From Verrucomicrobiia bacterium (lineage in GTDB: Bacteria > Verrucomicrobiota > Verrucomicrobiia > Limisphaerales > JADLHS01), in the NCBI GenBank assembly GCA_026125285.1, contig JAHCLO010000017.1, positions 1-64,000 on the forward strand: a stretch of DNA of 64,000 nt, in the 5' to 3' direction. The notes beneath the pieces were generated by a model. It ran no database searches. It had not been told where the DNA came from and saw nothing but the letters and a program-made list of their open reading frames with translations. Every line of letters starts with the position of its first letter. The first letter of the stretch is position 1. Shown here piece after piece: positions 51,973-61,835 of the stretch. The translations under genes were made by a program, and so were the position numbers.

Positions 51973-52548
51973 TCACGACTGTTCCCACGCGTTCAGTTCC
52001 GCGCGCACTTGCTCCATCGGCAGCCCCACCACGTTGCTGTACGAGCCGGAGATTTCCTCGATGATCAACTCGCCGTGTTCCTGGATGGCGTACGCGCCGG
52101 CCTTGTCGAGCGGATGGACGAGGGAGAGATAGTGCCGCACCTGTTCGCCGGTCAGGGCACGAAACCGGACGTCCGTGGTGACGGCAAATACGCGCTCGCG
52201 ATGGGCGCGCAGATGGATGAAGTTCACGCCGGTGATCACCTGATGGGTGCGCCCCTGCAAACGCTCAAGCATGCGCCGCGCCTCTTCGGCGTCCGCTGGC
52301 TTGCCCAGGACCTCACCATCCAGGAACACCAGCGTATCGGCGCCGAGCACGAGGGCGTCCGGGAATTTCTTGGCAATCATGCGGGCCTTGCGATGGGCGT
52401 TGAGCTGGCAAAGCTCCTGCGGCGTCAGGTATTCGGGCGTCAACTCCGGCGAGTCACTGGGCAGGATTTGGAATTCTGACTGCACCTGACGCAACAACTC
52501 GGCCCGGCGCGGTGAGGCGGAGGCCAGGATTAGCGGTGGCAGGTTCAC
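51973..52548 (-). CDS. maf: Maf-like nucleoside triphosphate pyrophosphatase
   Basis: This 191-residue protein has the Maf/Ham1 fold: ILASASPRRAELLRQVQ at the N-terminus, LNAHRKARMIAKKFPDAL, VLGADTLVFLDGEVLGKPAD with the Asp of the active site, and AYAIQEHGELIIEEISGSYS near the C-terminus. Maf proteins hydrolyse non-canonical or canonical NTPs (dTTP/UTP type) to monophosphates. It is convergent with the amidohydrolase gene (95-base gap). Confidence 0.88.
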   Translation of the reverse strand: MNLPPLILASASPRRAELLRQVQSEFQILPSDSPELTPEYLTPQELCQLNAHRKARMIAKKFPDALVLGADTLVFLDGEVLGKPADAEEARRMLERLQGRTHQVITGVNFIHLRAHRERVFAVTTDVRFRALTGEQVRHYLSLVHPLDKAGAYAIQEHGELIIEEISGSYSNVVGLPMEQVRAELNAWEQS

Positions 52549-52656
52549 GTGAGATTTGCGCGTTGTGTACGTTCGGTGCGCACGCCGTTAAGTTAGGCCG
52601 CAGTCGGATGGATGTCGAGTGCCGGGCGCTACTCCCGACGCTGCTCAAATTCTCGA

Positions 52657-53289
52657 TCAGTGGGAGTGGGAAGGATCGCGCCGTAGTTGGCGGGACGGAT
52701 CGCCGAAGCGGCGCGTCAACTCTTCGCGCAATTGCAGGCGGGCGCGCAGCAGGCGCACCTTCACGTTGGCTTCGCTCAAACCCAGTGCCTCGGCGGTTTC
52801 CCTCACGGACAGACCCTCGACGTCGCGCAGCAGAAACACAAGCCGGTGCTTCTCGTCCAGTTGCGCCAGCGCGGCCTCGAGCAGGCGGCGGGTTTCGTTG
52901 CGTTCGACCAGTTCTTCCGGGGAATCGCGCCAGTCCGCGATGAACTCCGGAAGCGGAACGGCATCGTATTCCTCGCGCGGCTCGGTGGCGGCGTCGAAGG
53001 AAATGGTGTCCAAACCCTTCCGTTTGCGAATGATCTTGAGCGCGGCAAAAGTGGCGATGCGATTGAGCCACGTGGCGAAGCTGGCTTCTTCGCGGAACTT
53101 GGCCAGACCTTCCAAAGCACTGATGAAAGCCTGTTGGGTGACATCCTCGGCGTCATGCGGATTCTGCACGATGCGCAGGGCGAGCGTATAAATGCGCCGC
53201 TCGTGGCGATTGACAAGTTCCTCAAAAGCCGCGAGGTCGCCGGCCTTGGCGCGGCGGACTAATTCAGCATCTGGCGGCAGCATGTCCAT
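52657..53289 (-). CDS. ECF RNA polymerase sigma factor (second)
   Basis: This 210-residue protein has ECF sigma region 2 (LVNRHERRIYTLALRIVQNP, then HDAEDVTQQAFISALEGLAKF) and region 4 (LEAALAQLDEKHRLVFLLRD, then VEGLSVRETAEALGLSEANVKVRLLRAR). The region 2.1-2.2 motif DAEDVTQQ.F is typical of RpoE-like sigma factors. The C-terminal tail is basic (FGDPSRQLRRDPSHSH). No anti-sigma gene is adjacent. It is independent of the sigma operon at 26 kb. Confidence 0.85.
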   Translation of the reverse strand: MDMLPPDAELVRRAKAGDLAAFEELVNRHERRIYTLALRIVQNPHDAEDVTQQAFISALEGLAKFREEASFATWLNRIATFAALKIIRKRKGLDTISFDAATEPREEYDAVPLPEFIADWRDSPEELVERNETRRLLEAALAQLDEKHRLVFLLRDVEGLSVRETAEALGLSEANVKVRLLRARLQLREELTRRFGDPSRQLRRDPSHSH

Positions 53290-53587
53290 CTGTCATTTCC
53301 CCGAGGTCAGAGTAACGAATCCAACGCCCGCGTCGAGGCTGGAGAAGTTGGCGACCGAATGTGCTCGGGATTCGCCCGCATAAACCGGTCACCAAACAAA
53401 AATCCCTGATGGCCGACGCTTCTCTCGCAAGTCTCACAGGCTTGGACACAACATGCCGTGTTGCGAGCAAGAATAGAGTCTTTATGAACCCTTATTGACA
53501 GCTTGGAACGCCTGAATTACAACACATCATGAGTTCCAAGATAGACCGCAATCAGTTCCTGAATACCTGTTAACTGTCATCCTCACC
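53290..53587. other. intergenic, no supported gene
   Basis: About 300 bases lie upstream of the ECF sigma gene (minus) and upstream of the small hypothetical gene (plus). They are AT-richer than the neighbours, with no frame showing a motif. It is a likely divergent promoter region. Confidence 0.4.
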
Positions 53588-53995
53588 ATGAGCATCGTTC
53601 ACTGTAAATTCCGCGAGGTTGAGCTTGAGACCGAGTCCGAGAGCTTCGATCTACACAACGACTTCGACTTCGCTGGATGCGCCTATGACGTGGTCGCACG
53701 CAGCGTGTCACTTCGCTGGATTCCGAATGAGTACGCATCATCAAACCAGCGTCGTTCCATCGTCGTCGAGATGCGAGGGGTATTTCACTTTTCGTCTTCG
53801 CCGCGGGATCCGGACGTGCCATTTTCCGAAGACACCTGTTTGTCGTCAGTGGGTCTTATCCCACCTTCCGCACCTATGCTAGACAGCGCTCAGTCTGATG
53901 CGCCGCCAAATTGGCATCACGTCTTCACGTTTATGTCTGGCTTTAGGTTGCGTATTGGCGCGGAGTCACTCTTTGTGCTCCCCAATGACATCTAG
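53588..53995 (+). CDS. small hypothetical protein
   Basis: This 135-residue soluble protein has no signal peptide or recognisable motif. It is rich in aromatic and acidic residues (FREVELETESESFDLHNDFD) with a beta-strand-like core (YDVVARSVSLRWIP, RRSIVVEMRGVFHFSS) and C-terminal RLRIGAESLFVLPND. Size and composition would fit an immunity-type or accessory protein, but nothing next to it supports that. Confidence 0.4.
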   Translation: MSIVHCKFREVELETESESFDLHNDFDFAGCAYDVVARSVSLRWIPNEYASSNQRRSIVVEMRGVFHFSSSPRDPDVPFSEDTCLSSVGLIPPSAPMLDSAQSDAPPNWHHVFTFMSGFRLRIGAESLFVLPNDI

Positions 53996-54219
53996 CAAGG
54001 GCAGGAGCGCGGCATTCAGTTGTTTCACGCTCGAAACTCACGGCGATTCTGAAGAATCCGAAATCGCTCGATTTGTTTGTCTTGAAGAGGCTGAACACCA
54101 CGCACCCGTGAATACCTGAGTTCCTGCCAGACCGCGTGCGGGCTTGGAATAAATTCCTTTGCTCCCCGCGTCTGCATGTTAGGTTCAAGTCAGTTTGGAA
54201 ATTCAACCACAGGTGAATC

Positions 54220-55581
54220 ATGAATTCTGAATCCGACTCCATCCTGGCCGGCGGCGAATCCCGCCGTTCGTTCATCCGCAAAACCGCGACGCTCGCCGCC
54301 GCCGCTTCGACCCCTGCGCTTTTCCACACGCCGGTTTACGGACAAAACACGGCACCCTCGGCCAACGTGACGGGCGCCAACAACCGCATTGCCGTTGGCT
54401 ACATCGGCACGGGCAAGCAGGGCATGGAACACGTGCGCTCGCAGAAGAAGTTTGCCCAACAGAACAACATCGCACAGGCCGCGGCCTGCGATCTCTACGC
54501 GAAGCATCTTGAGTCCGCGAAGAAGACCATGAACCTGACGGACGCCGACGGGTTTGCTGATCATCGGCGGTTGCTCGAACGCAAGGACATTGATGCGGTG
54601 ATCATTTCCACGGTGGACAACTGGCACGCCCAGTGTTCGATTGACGCGGTGGAGGCGGGTAAACACGTCTTCTGCGAGAAGCCCATGACGCGGTATCTCG
54701 ACGAAGCCTGGCAGGTGTATGACGCGGTCAAAAAATCCGGCAAGGTGTATGTCATCGGATCGCAGGGTTGCATGGACTCCAAGTGGCACCGAGCCGCCGA
54801 ATGGATAAAGGCCGGCAAGCTCGGTCCGCTGGTGTGGGGCCAAGGCTCGTATTGCCGCAACCATCCCAAGAACGATGAATGGCAGTTCCCGATTGATCCG
54901 GACGCCAACGAGCAGAATCTCGATTGGTATCGCTGGCTGGGCAAGGCGCCAAAGATTCCGTTCAATCCACAGCACTATTTCAGTTGGCACAAGTATTACC
55001 TCTACAACTCCGGGCTCATCGGCAATCTGCTGCCGCATCGTTTTCATCCAATGATGCTGGCGACCGGCCAGCCGGAGTACCCGCGCCGCGTCGTGGCCAC
55101 CGGCACGAAGAAAGTCTCCACGGAACGCGAAATCACCGACACAACCCACCTGCTGGCGGAGTATCCGAGCGGACTCACGCTGGTGGTCGCCGGCAGCACG
55201 GTGAATGAACAAGGCCTGCCCGACATGCTGCGCGGACGCAAAGCCACGCTGAGTTTTGCCTCCAGCCAGAATCGGGTGGAGCTGAAGCCCGAGCGCATTT
55301 TTGCGGAGGAAATTGACGCCGAGGAATTCAATGATCCGACTCCGGTCGAAAGCATCGCGCGTTTGGAGAAGGATTTCTTCGACTGCATCCGCTCCGGGAA
55401 AACGCCCGTGGCGAATCTGGAACTGGCCATCCGCGCGCAGGCGGTGCTCTGCATGGCGGAAATGTCCGAGCGGCTCGGCCTGGCATTGTTCTACGACGAG
55501 GCCAAACGCGCGCTCAAGACCAGCGATGGCAAGGTGGTGCGCCCCCTGAGTTACGACACGGTGGTTTCCGTCGCCGCTTAG
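54220..55581 (+). CDS. second Tat-exported Gfo/Idh/MocA-family oxidoreductase
   Basis: This 453-residue protein has a twin-arginine signal (ESRRSFIRKTATLAAAA). The Rossmann fold follows: AVGYIGTGKQGMEHVR, ACDLYAKHLESAKKT, and VIISTVDNWHAQCSIDAVEA, with Lys in HVFCEKPMT. The catalytic domain has GLIGNLLPHRFHPMMLATG. Architecture as in the copy at 27340, but only about one-third identical by eye. The next gene, on the same strand 82 bases away, is a GH106-like enzyme, so a role in processing sugars released by it is plausible. Confidence 0.85.
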   Translation: MNSESDSILAGGESRRSFIRKTATLAAAASTPALFHTPVYGQNTAPSANVTGANNRIAVGYIGTGKQGMEHVRSQKKFAQQNNIAQAAACDLYAKHLESAKKTMNLTDADGFADHRRLLERKDIDAVIISTVDNWHAQCSIDAVEAGKHVFCEKPMTRYLDEAWQVYDAVKKSGKVYVIGSQGCMDSKWHRAAEWIKAGKLGPLVWGQGSYCRNHPKNDEWQFPIDPDANEQNLDWYRWLGKAPKIPFNPQHYFSWHKYYLYNSGLIGNLLPHRFHPMMLATGQPEYPRRVVATGTKKVSTEREITDTTHLLAEYPSGLTLVVAGSTVNEQGLPDMLRGRKATLSFASSQNRVELKPERIFAEEIDAEEFNDPTPVESIARLEKDFFDCIRSGKTPVANLELAIRAQAVLCMAEMSERLGLALFYDEAKRALKTSDGKVVRPLSYDTVVSVAA

Positions 55582-55663
55582 TCGTGCCTTCAACGCCAGG
55601 AGCAACGCCGCGCTCTTTGATTTCGGTCAAGGGCTTCGGTGCCGGATAACGCATTGTCAGGGC

Positions 55664-58600
55664 ATGAAAATGCTGCGGCTTTCCTTGGGGTCCACATTGG
55701 CGGTGTTCCTGGTCGTCTCCGGCAACCCGGTCCTTGCGGCGGATTCGGCCAGCGTCAAGCAACTCTTCGCGCATCCGCCGCGCGACTACAGCACCGGCCC
55801 GCTGTGGGTCTGGAACGACATGCTGACCGAGGAGCAAATTCGCTCCACGTTGCGCGAGCTTGCCGACCAGCAAGTCAAGCAAGCCTGGGTGCATCCCCGG
55901 CCCGGCTTGATGACGCCGTATCTCTCGGAGGAATGGTTTCAACTCTGGAAAGTCGCGCTCGACGAAGCCGAGCGGCTCGACATGAACATCTGGATTTACG
56001 ACGAGAATTCGTACCCTAGTGGCTTCGCTGGCGGTTGGGTGCCGGAACTGATGCCCGAAGCGCGAGGACGGGGACTGAAGTTGACCGAGACGAAGACGGC
56101 TCCCCAATGGGAAGACGATCTCCTCGCGGTGTATCGGCTGGCGGGCAACCGGTCGGAGAATGTTTCCGCTCGCGTCAAAGCCGGCGAGGCATTGGGGGAA
56201 GGCCGTTATGTGGTGGCGTCAATCCTTCGGGCCGCGAATTCTCCCTGGACCGCCAATCGCTCCTACGTGGATCTGATGTACCCGGGCGTGGTGGAAACAT
56301 TTCTGGAGGTCACCCTCGAACCTTATCGCAAACATTTCGGCGAACATTTTGGCAAACGCATTCCCGGCGCGTTCACCGATGAACCGGAGCTGCGTCCCGC
56401 CGGCGGATTGCCGTGGACACCCGACTTGCCGGAGCAATTCAAGAAACGCTGGGGCTACGATTTGATGGACTACCTGCCCAGCCTGTCGCATGAAGTCGGC
56501 GACTGGCGGAAGGTCCGCCACAATTACTTCCAGACGCAACTCGACCTGTTCATCGAGCGCTGGGCCAAACCGTATTTCGAGTATTGTGAGAAGAACAATC
56601 TGGAGTTTACCGGCCACTACTGGGAGCACGAATGGCCGCGCTGCGTCGGCGTGCCGGATAACATGGCCATGTCCGCCTGGCAGCAGCGACCCGGCATTGA
56701 CACCTTGATGAATCAGTATGCCGAGCACACGCACGCGCAGTTCGGCAACGTCCGGGCCTGCCGCGAGATTGCCAGCCTGGCCAATCAGTTTGGTCGCCGC
56801 ACGCTGTGCGAAGTCTATGGCGCGGGCGGCTGGGACTTGCGCTTCGAGGACATGAAACGCATTGGCGACTGGCTGCAGGTGCTGGGCGTCAACACCCTCA
56901 ACCAGCATCTCACTTACATCACGCTCCGCGGCGCGCGCAAACGCGATCATCCGCAGTCGTTCGCGGCTCACGCGCCCTGGTGGGAGGCCTACCATGTTTC
57001 CGCGCAGTATCTCGCCCGGCTTTCGGCGGCGCTGTCACAAGGCGAACAGATCAACCGCATTCTTATTCTCGAACCCACCACCACCGCCTGGATGTATCAA
57101 GGCAACGGCGGCAAACTCAACGCCATCGGCGACAACTTTTTCAAGCTGCTCATGGCGCTGGAAGCCGCGCAGATCGAATACGACCTTGGCTGTGAAGACG
57201 TGATCGCCCGGCACGGTTCGGTAAATGGCAACCGGTTCCGCGTTGGCCGCCGCGACTACGACGTGGTCGTGCTGCCTCCGCACACGGAGAACATCAACGC
57301 CGCCGTGACCGACTTGGGGGAGGAGTTTCTGATGAGCGGCGGCACGATCGTCTGCCTGGGCGAAGCACCCTCGCGGATGGATGGCGCGGAATCCTGGCGC
57401 GTGTCCGAGGGCGTCAATGAGCCGGGCTGGAAATTCGCCAAAGTCGAAGACGCAGTCGAGGTGCTCGGTCACTGGAATCGGCATGACGAATTCCGGATCA
57501 CACGGGCGCCCAGCGATCGCGGCATCCTTTTCCATAACCGCCGCCAATTTGCGGACGGAGAGCTGCTCTTCCTGGTCAACACAAGTATTGAATCACCGTC
57601 CAAAGGTGAAATCGTCTCCCAGCAGAAGCGCGTTGAACACTGGGACGCCTACACAGGCAAAGTGCAACCGTATCATTTCACATCGCTGCCCGCCGGCGTG
57701 AAAGCCAGCTTCAGTTTGCCGCCGTCCGGCAGTCTGCTGCTGTTCCTTGCCAACATACCCGGTCAATCCGCGCCGGCCCCCAGCGAGAGTGTAACCGCCC
57801 TCCCCTCGCAAGGATCAACCATCGTCCGCCGGCTCGAACCCAACGTCCTCACGCTCGATTACGTGGACATCACCGCCGGCGGCGAATCGAAGAAGGACGT
57901 CTATTTCTACGACGCTCAACGCTTCGCATTCCAGAAGAACGGCCTGGATCGCAATCCGTGGGACAGCGCCGTGCAGTTCAAGGATGAATTGATCTCAAAG
58001 ACCTTCCCGGCCACCAGTGGCTTCACCGCCAGCTACAAATTCGCCATCGGAGGCAACGTGCCTGGGAACCTGGCGATCGTCATCGAGCGACCCGACCTCT
58101 ACACCATCACCTGCAATGGCAAGCCCGTAGCCGCCGAGGTAACGAGGCGGATTCCGCACGGCGCCGGCAGCAGCCCGGAATTCAAAGAGTGGTGGCTCGA
58201 CAAGGCGTTCGGCAAAATTGGCATCGCCGCTGCCGCGCGCGTCGGAGAGAACGTGGTCACGCTGACTGCGAAACCCTTCACCATCTGGCACGAACTCGAA
58301 CCCGCCTACGTGCTCGGCGATTTCACTCTGAAAGCCGCTGACAAGGGCTTCGTCATCGCGCCCGACCAACCGTTGGCGATCAAACCTGTCACCGTCACCC
58401 AGAGCTTGCGCCATCAAATCAACCCCGACGGCACTATGTGGTTAAGCGGCGGCATCGGCTTCGGTCAAGGCACCGACGACCGCGCCCCGATTGTGGTCTT
58501 TGATCTCGGGCGCAACACGAGTTTTAACGACATTCGGATTTGGAATTACTGCGAAGCGCACGTGCGCGATCTGACTACGCGCGGCGCGAAGGACATCCGG

Positions 58601-59356
58601 CTGTCGGCCGCCGCCGATTCCTCCACGCCAGTGTTTGACCAGGCGCTTGGCAACTTCACCCTCAAGCGCGGCAATCCGCGCGGGGGCGCACCGGAAGTGC
58701 TGTCCATGCCGGCACGCAACGTCCGCTTTGTGCGACTGGAGATTCTCAGCAACCACAACGGCGTGCGCTATCCGGCCACCGGCGAACCCGAGGACAACGG
58801 TTTCGTGGGCCTGGCCGAGGTGCAGTTTCTCGCCGAAGCCGGCCAACCGATTGCCAACGTGAAGCTCCATAGCGCCTCCAGCGAACTGCCTTCGCATCAG
58901 CGAATCGCGCGCTATCTGGTGGATGGCAGCGGCTTGAACGCGACGACCACGGGCGGCTGGGATGAACAAGGCCATCCGTTCTACGCCGCCGGCGTCGCCT
59001 ATCGCGAGCGCTTCAACGTCGCCAACGCCAACGGCCAGTATCGGGTCGCACTATCAAAATGGCGGGGCAGCGTGGCGAAGGTTTCGGTCAATGGCAGAAC
59101 CGCCGGTTACATTGACGCGCCGCCGTGGGAGTGCGACGTGACGGAAAAGATCAAACGCGGCGACAACGACATTGAAGTCACGGTCATTGGCACGCCCAAG
59201 AACACGCTGGGACCGCATCACGGCAACCCGGGCCTGGGCAGCGCCTGGCCGGGTATGTTCCAACGCGGACCAAACCCCGGCCCGCCGCCAGGCGAGGCGT
59301 ATTCCACAGTGGGCTACGGTTTGTTCGAGCCTTTCGTGTTGCAGCAGGTGCGATAA
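55664..59356 (+). CDS. large secreted GH106-like glycoside hydrolase (alpha-L-rhamnosidase type)
   Basis: The 1230-residue protein has a signal peptide (RLSLGSTLAVFLVVSGNPVLA). A barrel follows: PLWVWNDMLTEEQIRSTLRE, QVKQAWVHPRPGLMTPYLSE, then WIYDENSYPSGFAGGW, FTDEPELRP, and GHYWEHEWPR, the conserved-looking pattern of the GH106 alpha-L-rhamnosidase family (Trp/Asp/Glu-rich start, a DENSYPSG segment). Downstream are a coiled linker (~680-720), beta-sandwich domains (~760-960), a discoidin-like domain (FDLGRNTSFNDIRIWNYCEA, ~945-1070), and a final beta-sandwich ending LFEPFVLQQ. Catalytic residues cannot be fixed without an alignment. Confidence 0.7.
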   Translation: MKMLRLSLGSTLAVFLVVSGNPVLAADSASVKQLFAHPPRDYSTGPLWVWNDMLTEEQIRSTLRELADQQVKQAWVHPRPGLMTPYLSEEWFQLWKVALDEAERLDMNIWIYDENSYPSGFAGGWVPELMPEARGRGLKLTETKTAPQWEDDLLAVYRLAGNRSENVSARVKAGEALGEGRYVVASILRAANSPWTANRSYVDLMYPGVVETFLEVTLEPYRKHFGEHFGKRIPGAFTDEPELRPAGGLPWTPDLPEQFKKRWGYDLMDYLPSLSHEVGDWRKVRHNYFQTQLDLFIERWAKPYFEYCEKNNLEFTGHYWEHEWPRCVGVPDNMAMSAWQQRPGIDTLMNQYAEHTHAQFGNVRACREIASLANQFGRRTLCEVYGAGGWDLRFEDMKRIGDWLQVLGVNTLNQHLTYITLRGARKRDHPQSFAAHAPWWEAYHVSAQYLARLSAALSQGEQINRILILEPTTTAWMYQGNGGKLNAIGDNFFKLLMALEAAQIEYDLGCEDVIARHGSVNGNRFRVGRRDYDVVVLPPHTENINAAVTDLGEEFLMSGGTIVCLGEAPSRMDGAESWRVSEGVNEPGWKFAKVEDAVEVLGHWNRHDEFRITRAPSDRGILFHNRRQFADGELLFLVNTSIESPSKGEIVSQQKRVEHWDAYTGKVQPYHFTSLPAGVKASFSLPPSGSLLLFLANIPGQSAPAPSESVTALPSQGSTIVRRLEPNVLTLDYVDITAGGESKKDVYFYDAQRFAFQKNGLDRNPWDSAVQFKDELISKTFPATSGFTASYKFAIGGNVPGNLAIVIERPDLYTITCNGKPVAAEVTRRIPHGAGSSPEFKEWWLDKAFGKIGIAAAARVGENVVTLTAKPFTIWHELEPAYVLGDFTLKAADKGFVIAPDQPLAIKPVTVTQSLRHQINPDGTMWLSGGIGFGQGTDDRAPIVVFDLGRNTSFNDIRIWNYCEAHVRDLTTRGAKDIRLSAAADSSTPVFDQALGNFTLKRGNPRGGAPEVLSMPARNVRFVRLEILSNHNGVRYPATGEPEDNGFVGLAEVQFLAEAGQPIANVKLHSASSELPSHQRIARYLVDGSGLNATTTGGWDEQGHPFYAAGVAYRERFNVANANGQYRVALSKWRGSVAKVSVNGRTAGYIDAPPWECDVTEKIKRGDNDIEVTVIGTPKNTLGPHHGNPGLGSAWPGMFQRGPNPGPPPGEAYSTVGYGLFEPFVLQQVR

Positions 59357-59601
59357 GCCGGCACTCCGTCTCAGCAAGAAGAATTCAGGCTAAGACTTCG
59401 GTCGCCAACTGGACGAGGCACGCCTTGGTTTGCCGAGGTCGCGCTTTGGTTGATGGACCACCAGATGAACCTAAAAATGTCCGAAGCCTTCGGCCAGTTC
59501 TACCAACGCTTGCCGCTCAAGCAATCACCGCACATACATTGCGCCAACGCTGGTGGCAAATTGCTGGAAAGATCGCCAGTCGCCGGATAGACTCAATTTG
59601 C

Positions 59602-60963
59602 ATGGCGAGAGAACCAAAACGGCGAAAAGCCAGAATTCGTGAGCGAGTTCATGGGCCAACCAGCCGCCCTTTGCGCATTTCACCGACGATTTCGTTGCAC
59701 GAAGATTCACCGCTTTATCGCGCAAGTGAAAGCGGACACGCGAAACGGTTGAACGTCTTGGACACGTTCGCCGGTGCTGGGGGGTTCAGCCTTGGGTTTG
59801 AACTCGCCGGATGCAAAGTTGTCGGCGGAATTGAAATTGACTCGTGGGCGAGCGAGACATTTGCTCACAACCACAAGAACGCGTTGGTGGTCACGCGGGA
59901 TATTCAGTCAGTCAGCGATGATGAGCTTTGTGATTTGTTTTCGAAACAACGACCGAACATCTTGCTGGGTGGCCCGCCTTGCCAAGGCTTTTCGATTTGC
60001 CGGAAGAACGCTGGCGACCCGACTGACCCCCGAAATTCCTTGTTCGTGGATTTCCTTCGCGTTGCGCGGGCATTGCAGCCGGATTACGTCATCATGGAGA
60101 ACGTGCCGAACATCGAGAACGCGCGCACGCACAACGGCGAGTCCGTGCTTGGAATCATCAAGCGGGAGTTGCGCGGTTTGGATTATCAGGTGGCACACAG
60201 CGTTCTTGAAGCGACCGACTTCGGCATTCCACAAATCAGACGGCGTCTTTTCGTGGTCGCGTCGGTTCGCGAACTGGAATATCCGTTTCCGCGTCCCACG
60301 CACGGTGTCACAGGCGTCGCGGGTGATTTGTTTGCCGGCTCGTTGGAACGTTGCCCGGCTTTGTGGGAAGCGATTTCCGATTTGCCCGAACTGGAAGCCG
60401 GCGAGGGCAGCGAGATCCAGGACTACACACACGCACCGGAGAACGATTATCAACGTGAACTGAGAAGCGACAGTGCCAAGCTGTGGAATCACACGGCCAT
60501 GCGTCATTCCAAACGCATGATTGAACGATTTGCCTCCATGACGTGCGGCCAGTCTGTATCGGATGTGCCGCAGCATTTGCGCCCGCTAAAACGAAACGGC
60601 AACGGAACGATTTCGGGAAAGGTCTATGACCAGAACAATCGCCGGATGCATCCAGACCGGCCCTGCCACACGATCCCCGCTTCGTTTTACGCGAATTTCG
60701 TCCACCCATTTCAGCACCGGAATTTCACACCACGCGAAGGAGCACGGCTGCAATCGTTCCCGGACGGGTTTGTTTTCAAAGGCAAGCCAACGGTCGTCAG
60801 CCACAAGTTGCTGGCACGCGAAGGCCGCACGGATGAGAAACATCTTTGCCAATACAATCAAATCGGCAATGCTGTACCGCCGCTGCTGGCGAAGGCGATA
60901 GCTCAGAATTTGCTCGCCCAAGCGCGCATCGAAATGGCAACCCAATATGCATGTTCACGGTGA
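59602..60963 (+). CDS. type II DNA cytosine-C5 methyltransferase
   Basis: The 453-residue protein has the C5-MTase motifs in order: I (NVLDTFAGAGGFSLGFELAG), IV with the catalytic Cys in GGPPCQGFS, VI (MENVPN), VIII (QIRRRLFVV), and X (YNQIGNAVPPLLAKA). A variable region (~245-370) with the target-recognition domain lies between VIII and IX. I chose the ATG at 59602; the frame continues upstream to 59425 but that part lacks conservation. It overlaps the next gene by 17 bases. It protects host DNA for the partnering endonuclease. Confidence 0.9.
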   Translation: MAREPKRRKARIRERVHGPTSRPLRISPTISLHEDSPLYRASESGHAKRLNVLDTFAGAGGFSLGFELAGCKVVGGIEIDSWASETFAHNHKNALVVTRDIQSVSDDELCDLFSKQRPNILLGGPPCQGFSICRKNAGDPTDPRNSLFVDFLRVARALQPDYVIMENVPNIENARTHNGESVLGIIKRELRGLDYQVAHSVLEATDFGIPQIRRRLFVVASVRELEYPFPRPTHGVTGVAGDLFAGSLERCPALWEAISDLPELEAGEGSEIQDYTHAPENDYQRELRSDSAKLWNHTAMRHSKRMIERFASMTCGQSVSDVPQHLRPLKRNGNGTISGKVYDQNNRRMHPDRPCHTIPASFYANFVHPFQHRNFTPREGARLQSFPDGFVFKGKPTVVSHKLLAREGRTDEKHLCQYNQIGNAVPPLLAKAIAQNLLAQARIEMATQYACSR

Positions 60964-61816
60964 CAATCTTCATCAGAAGGAGACTGCCGAGGCGAAATAC
61001 GCCGACGCGGAAGCCAGGAAGTTTCTCCGTGAGGTTCGCAAGCAGTATGACGTTTGGAAGAAGGCCAACGAGAGCTTGAAAGGCCCCCTCAGAACGGCGA
61101 CTCCCAAAGATTCTGAAATCCTCACGCAACGCGTCGCGCTTTTCACTGCCTACAAAGATTTCATTGACCAGCAGAAATATGCCGAGAAGTTCGACTCGCG
61201 CTCGAATCTTCATTCCTCCGTGCTGGAGGAATTCATCTACTACCTGTTCCGCGATTTGGTCGCCGAGTTCGCCGAACGGGCGCTCATCGGAAAATCGCAC
61301 ACGTTCAAAGACATCTTCTTCATGCCGCCAAACTACGACGCGATGCTTGAATCGCCTCATGCTCGGATTGAACGAAAGGATCACGACTTCGCCATCGGCG
61401 TCAGCGTCAGCGCGGTCTTGAACAGCGCCGGACAGGAAAAGGGCGAAGTGCATCATTTCCAGATTCCAGCCGTGGCAATCGAGTGCAAAACGTATCTGGA
61501 CAAGACGATGTTGGAAGGCGCGTCTATGGCAGCGGAACAACTGAAATTCCGCAATCCAAACGCGCTTTATCTCGTCGTGTCCGAATGGCTGAAGCTCACT
61601 GAGAACGTGAATCTGCGGAAGTTCAAAGTGGACCAGATTTACGTTCTGCGGAAACAGAAGAACACCGACCGCGAGTATCGTTTCTTGCCGGACTACGAAA
61701 AGAATCCCGTTTATCTCGACGTCGTTGAGCACCTGTTCAACACGGTGAGAGCGCACCTCACGTCGAATTGGGAAGGTGGCGTTTCCTACGGTTTGCAGCG
61801 TGGCTACTTGCTTTGA
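60947..61816 (+). CDS. Bpu10I-like type II restriction endonuclease
   Basis: The 289-residue protein has the core segments of the Bpu10I endonuclease family: EEFIYYLFRDLVAEFAERAL, FKDIFFMPPNYDAMLESPH, HDFAIGVSVSA, and a PD-(D/E)xK-type end PAVAIECKTYLDKTMLEGAS with LYLVVSEWLKLTENVNLRK. The catalytic triad would be Asp of KDHDF, then Glu and Lys of IECKTYLDK. It overlaps the cytosine methyltransferase gene by 17 bases. Bpu10I itself (CCTNAGC) is heterodimeric with two methyltransferases, so this one-MTase, one-subunit arrangement differs; its recognition sequence is unknown. Confidence 0.72.
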   Translation: MHVHGDNLHQKETAEAKYADAEARKFLREVRKQYDVWKKANESLKGPLRTATPKDSEILTQRVALFTAYKDFIDQQKYAEKFDSRSNLHSSVLEEFIYYLFRDLVAEFAERALIGKSHTFKDIFFMPPNYDAMLESPHARIERKDHDFAIGVSVSAVLNSAGQEKGEVHHFQIPAVAIECKTYLDKTMLEGASMAAEQLKFRNPNALYLVVSEWLKLTENVNLRKFKVDQIYVLRKQKNTDREYRFLPDYEKNPVYLDVVEHLFNTVRAHLTSNWEGGVSYGLQRGYLL

Positions 61817-61835
61817 TTTCCCCCGACCGAACCCG

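Noticed and set aside
59425..59601. N-terminal extension of the methyltransferase from the upstream start
   Set aside because: The 59-residue extension has no conservation-like pattern; C5 methyltransferases start close to motif I.
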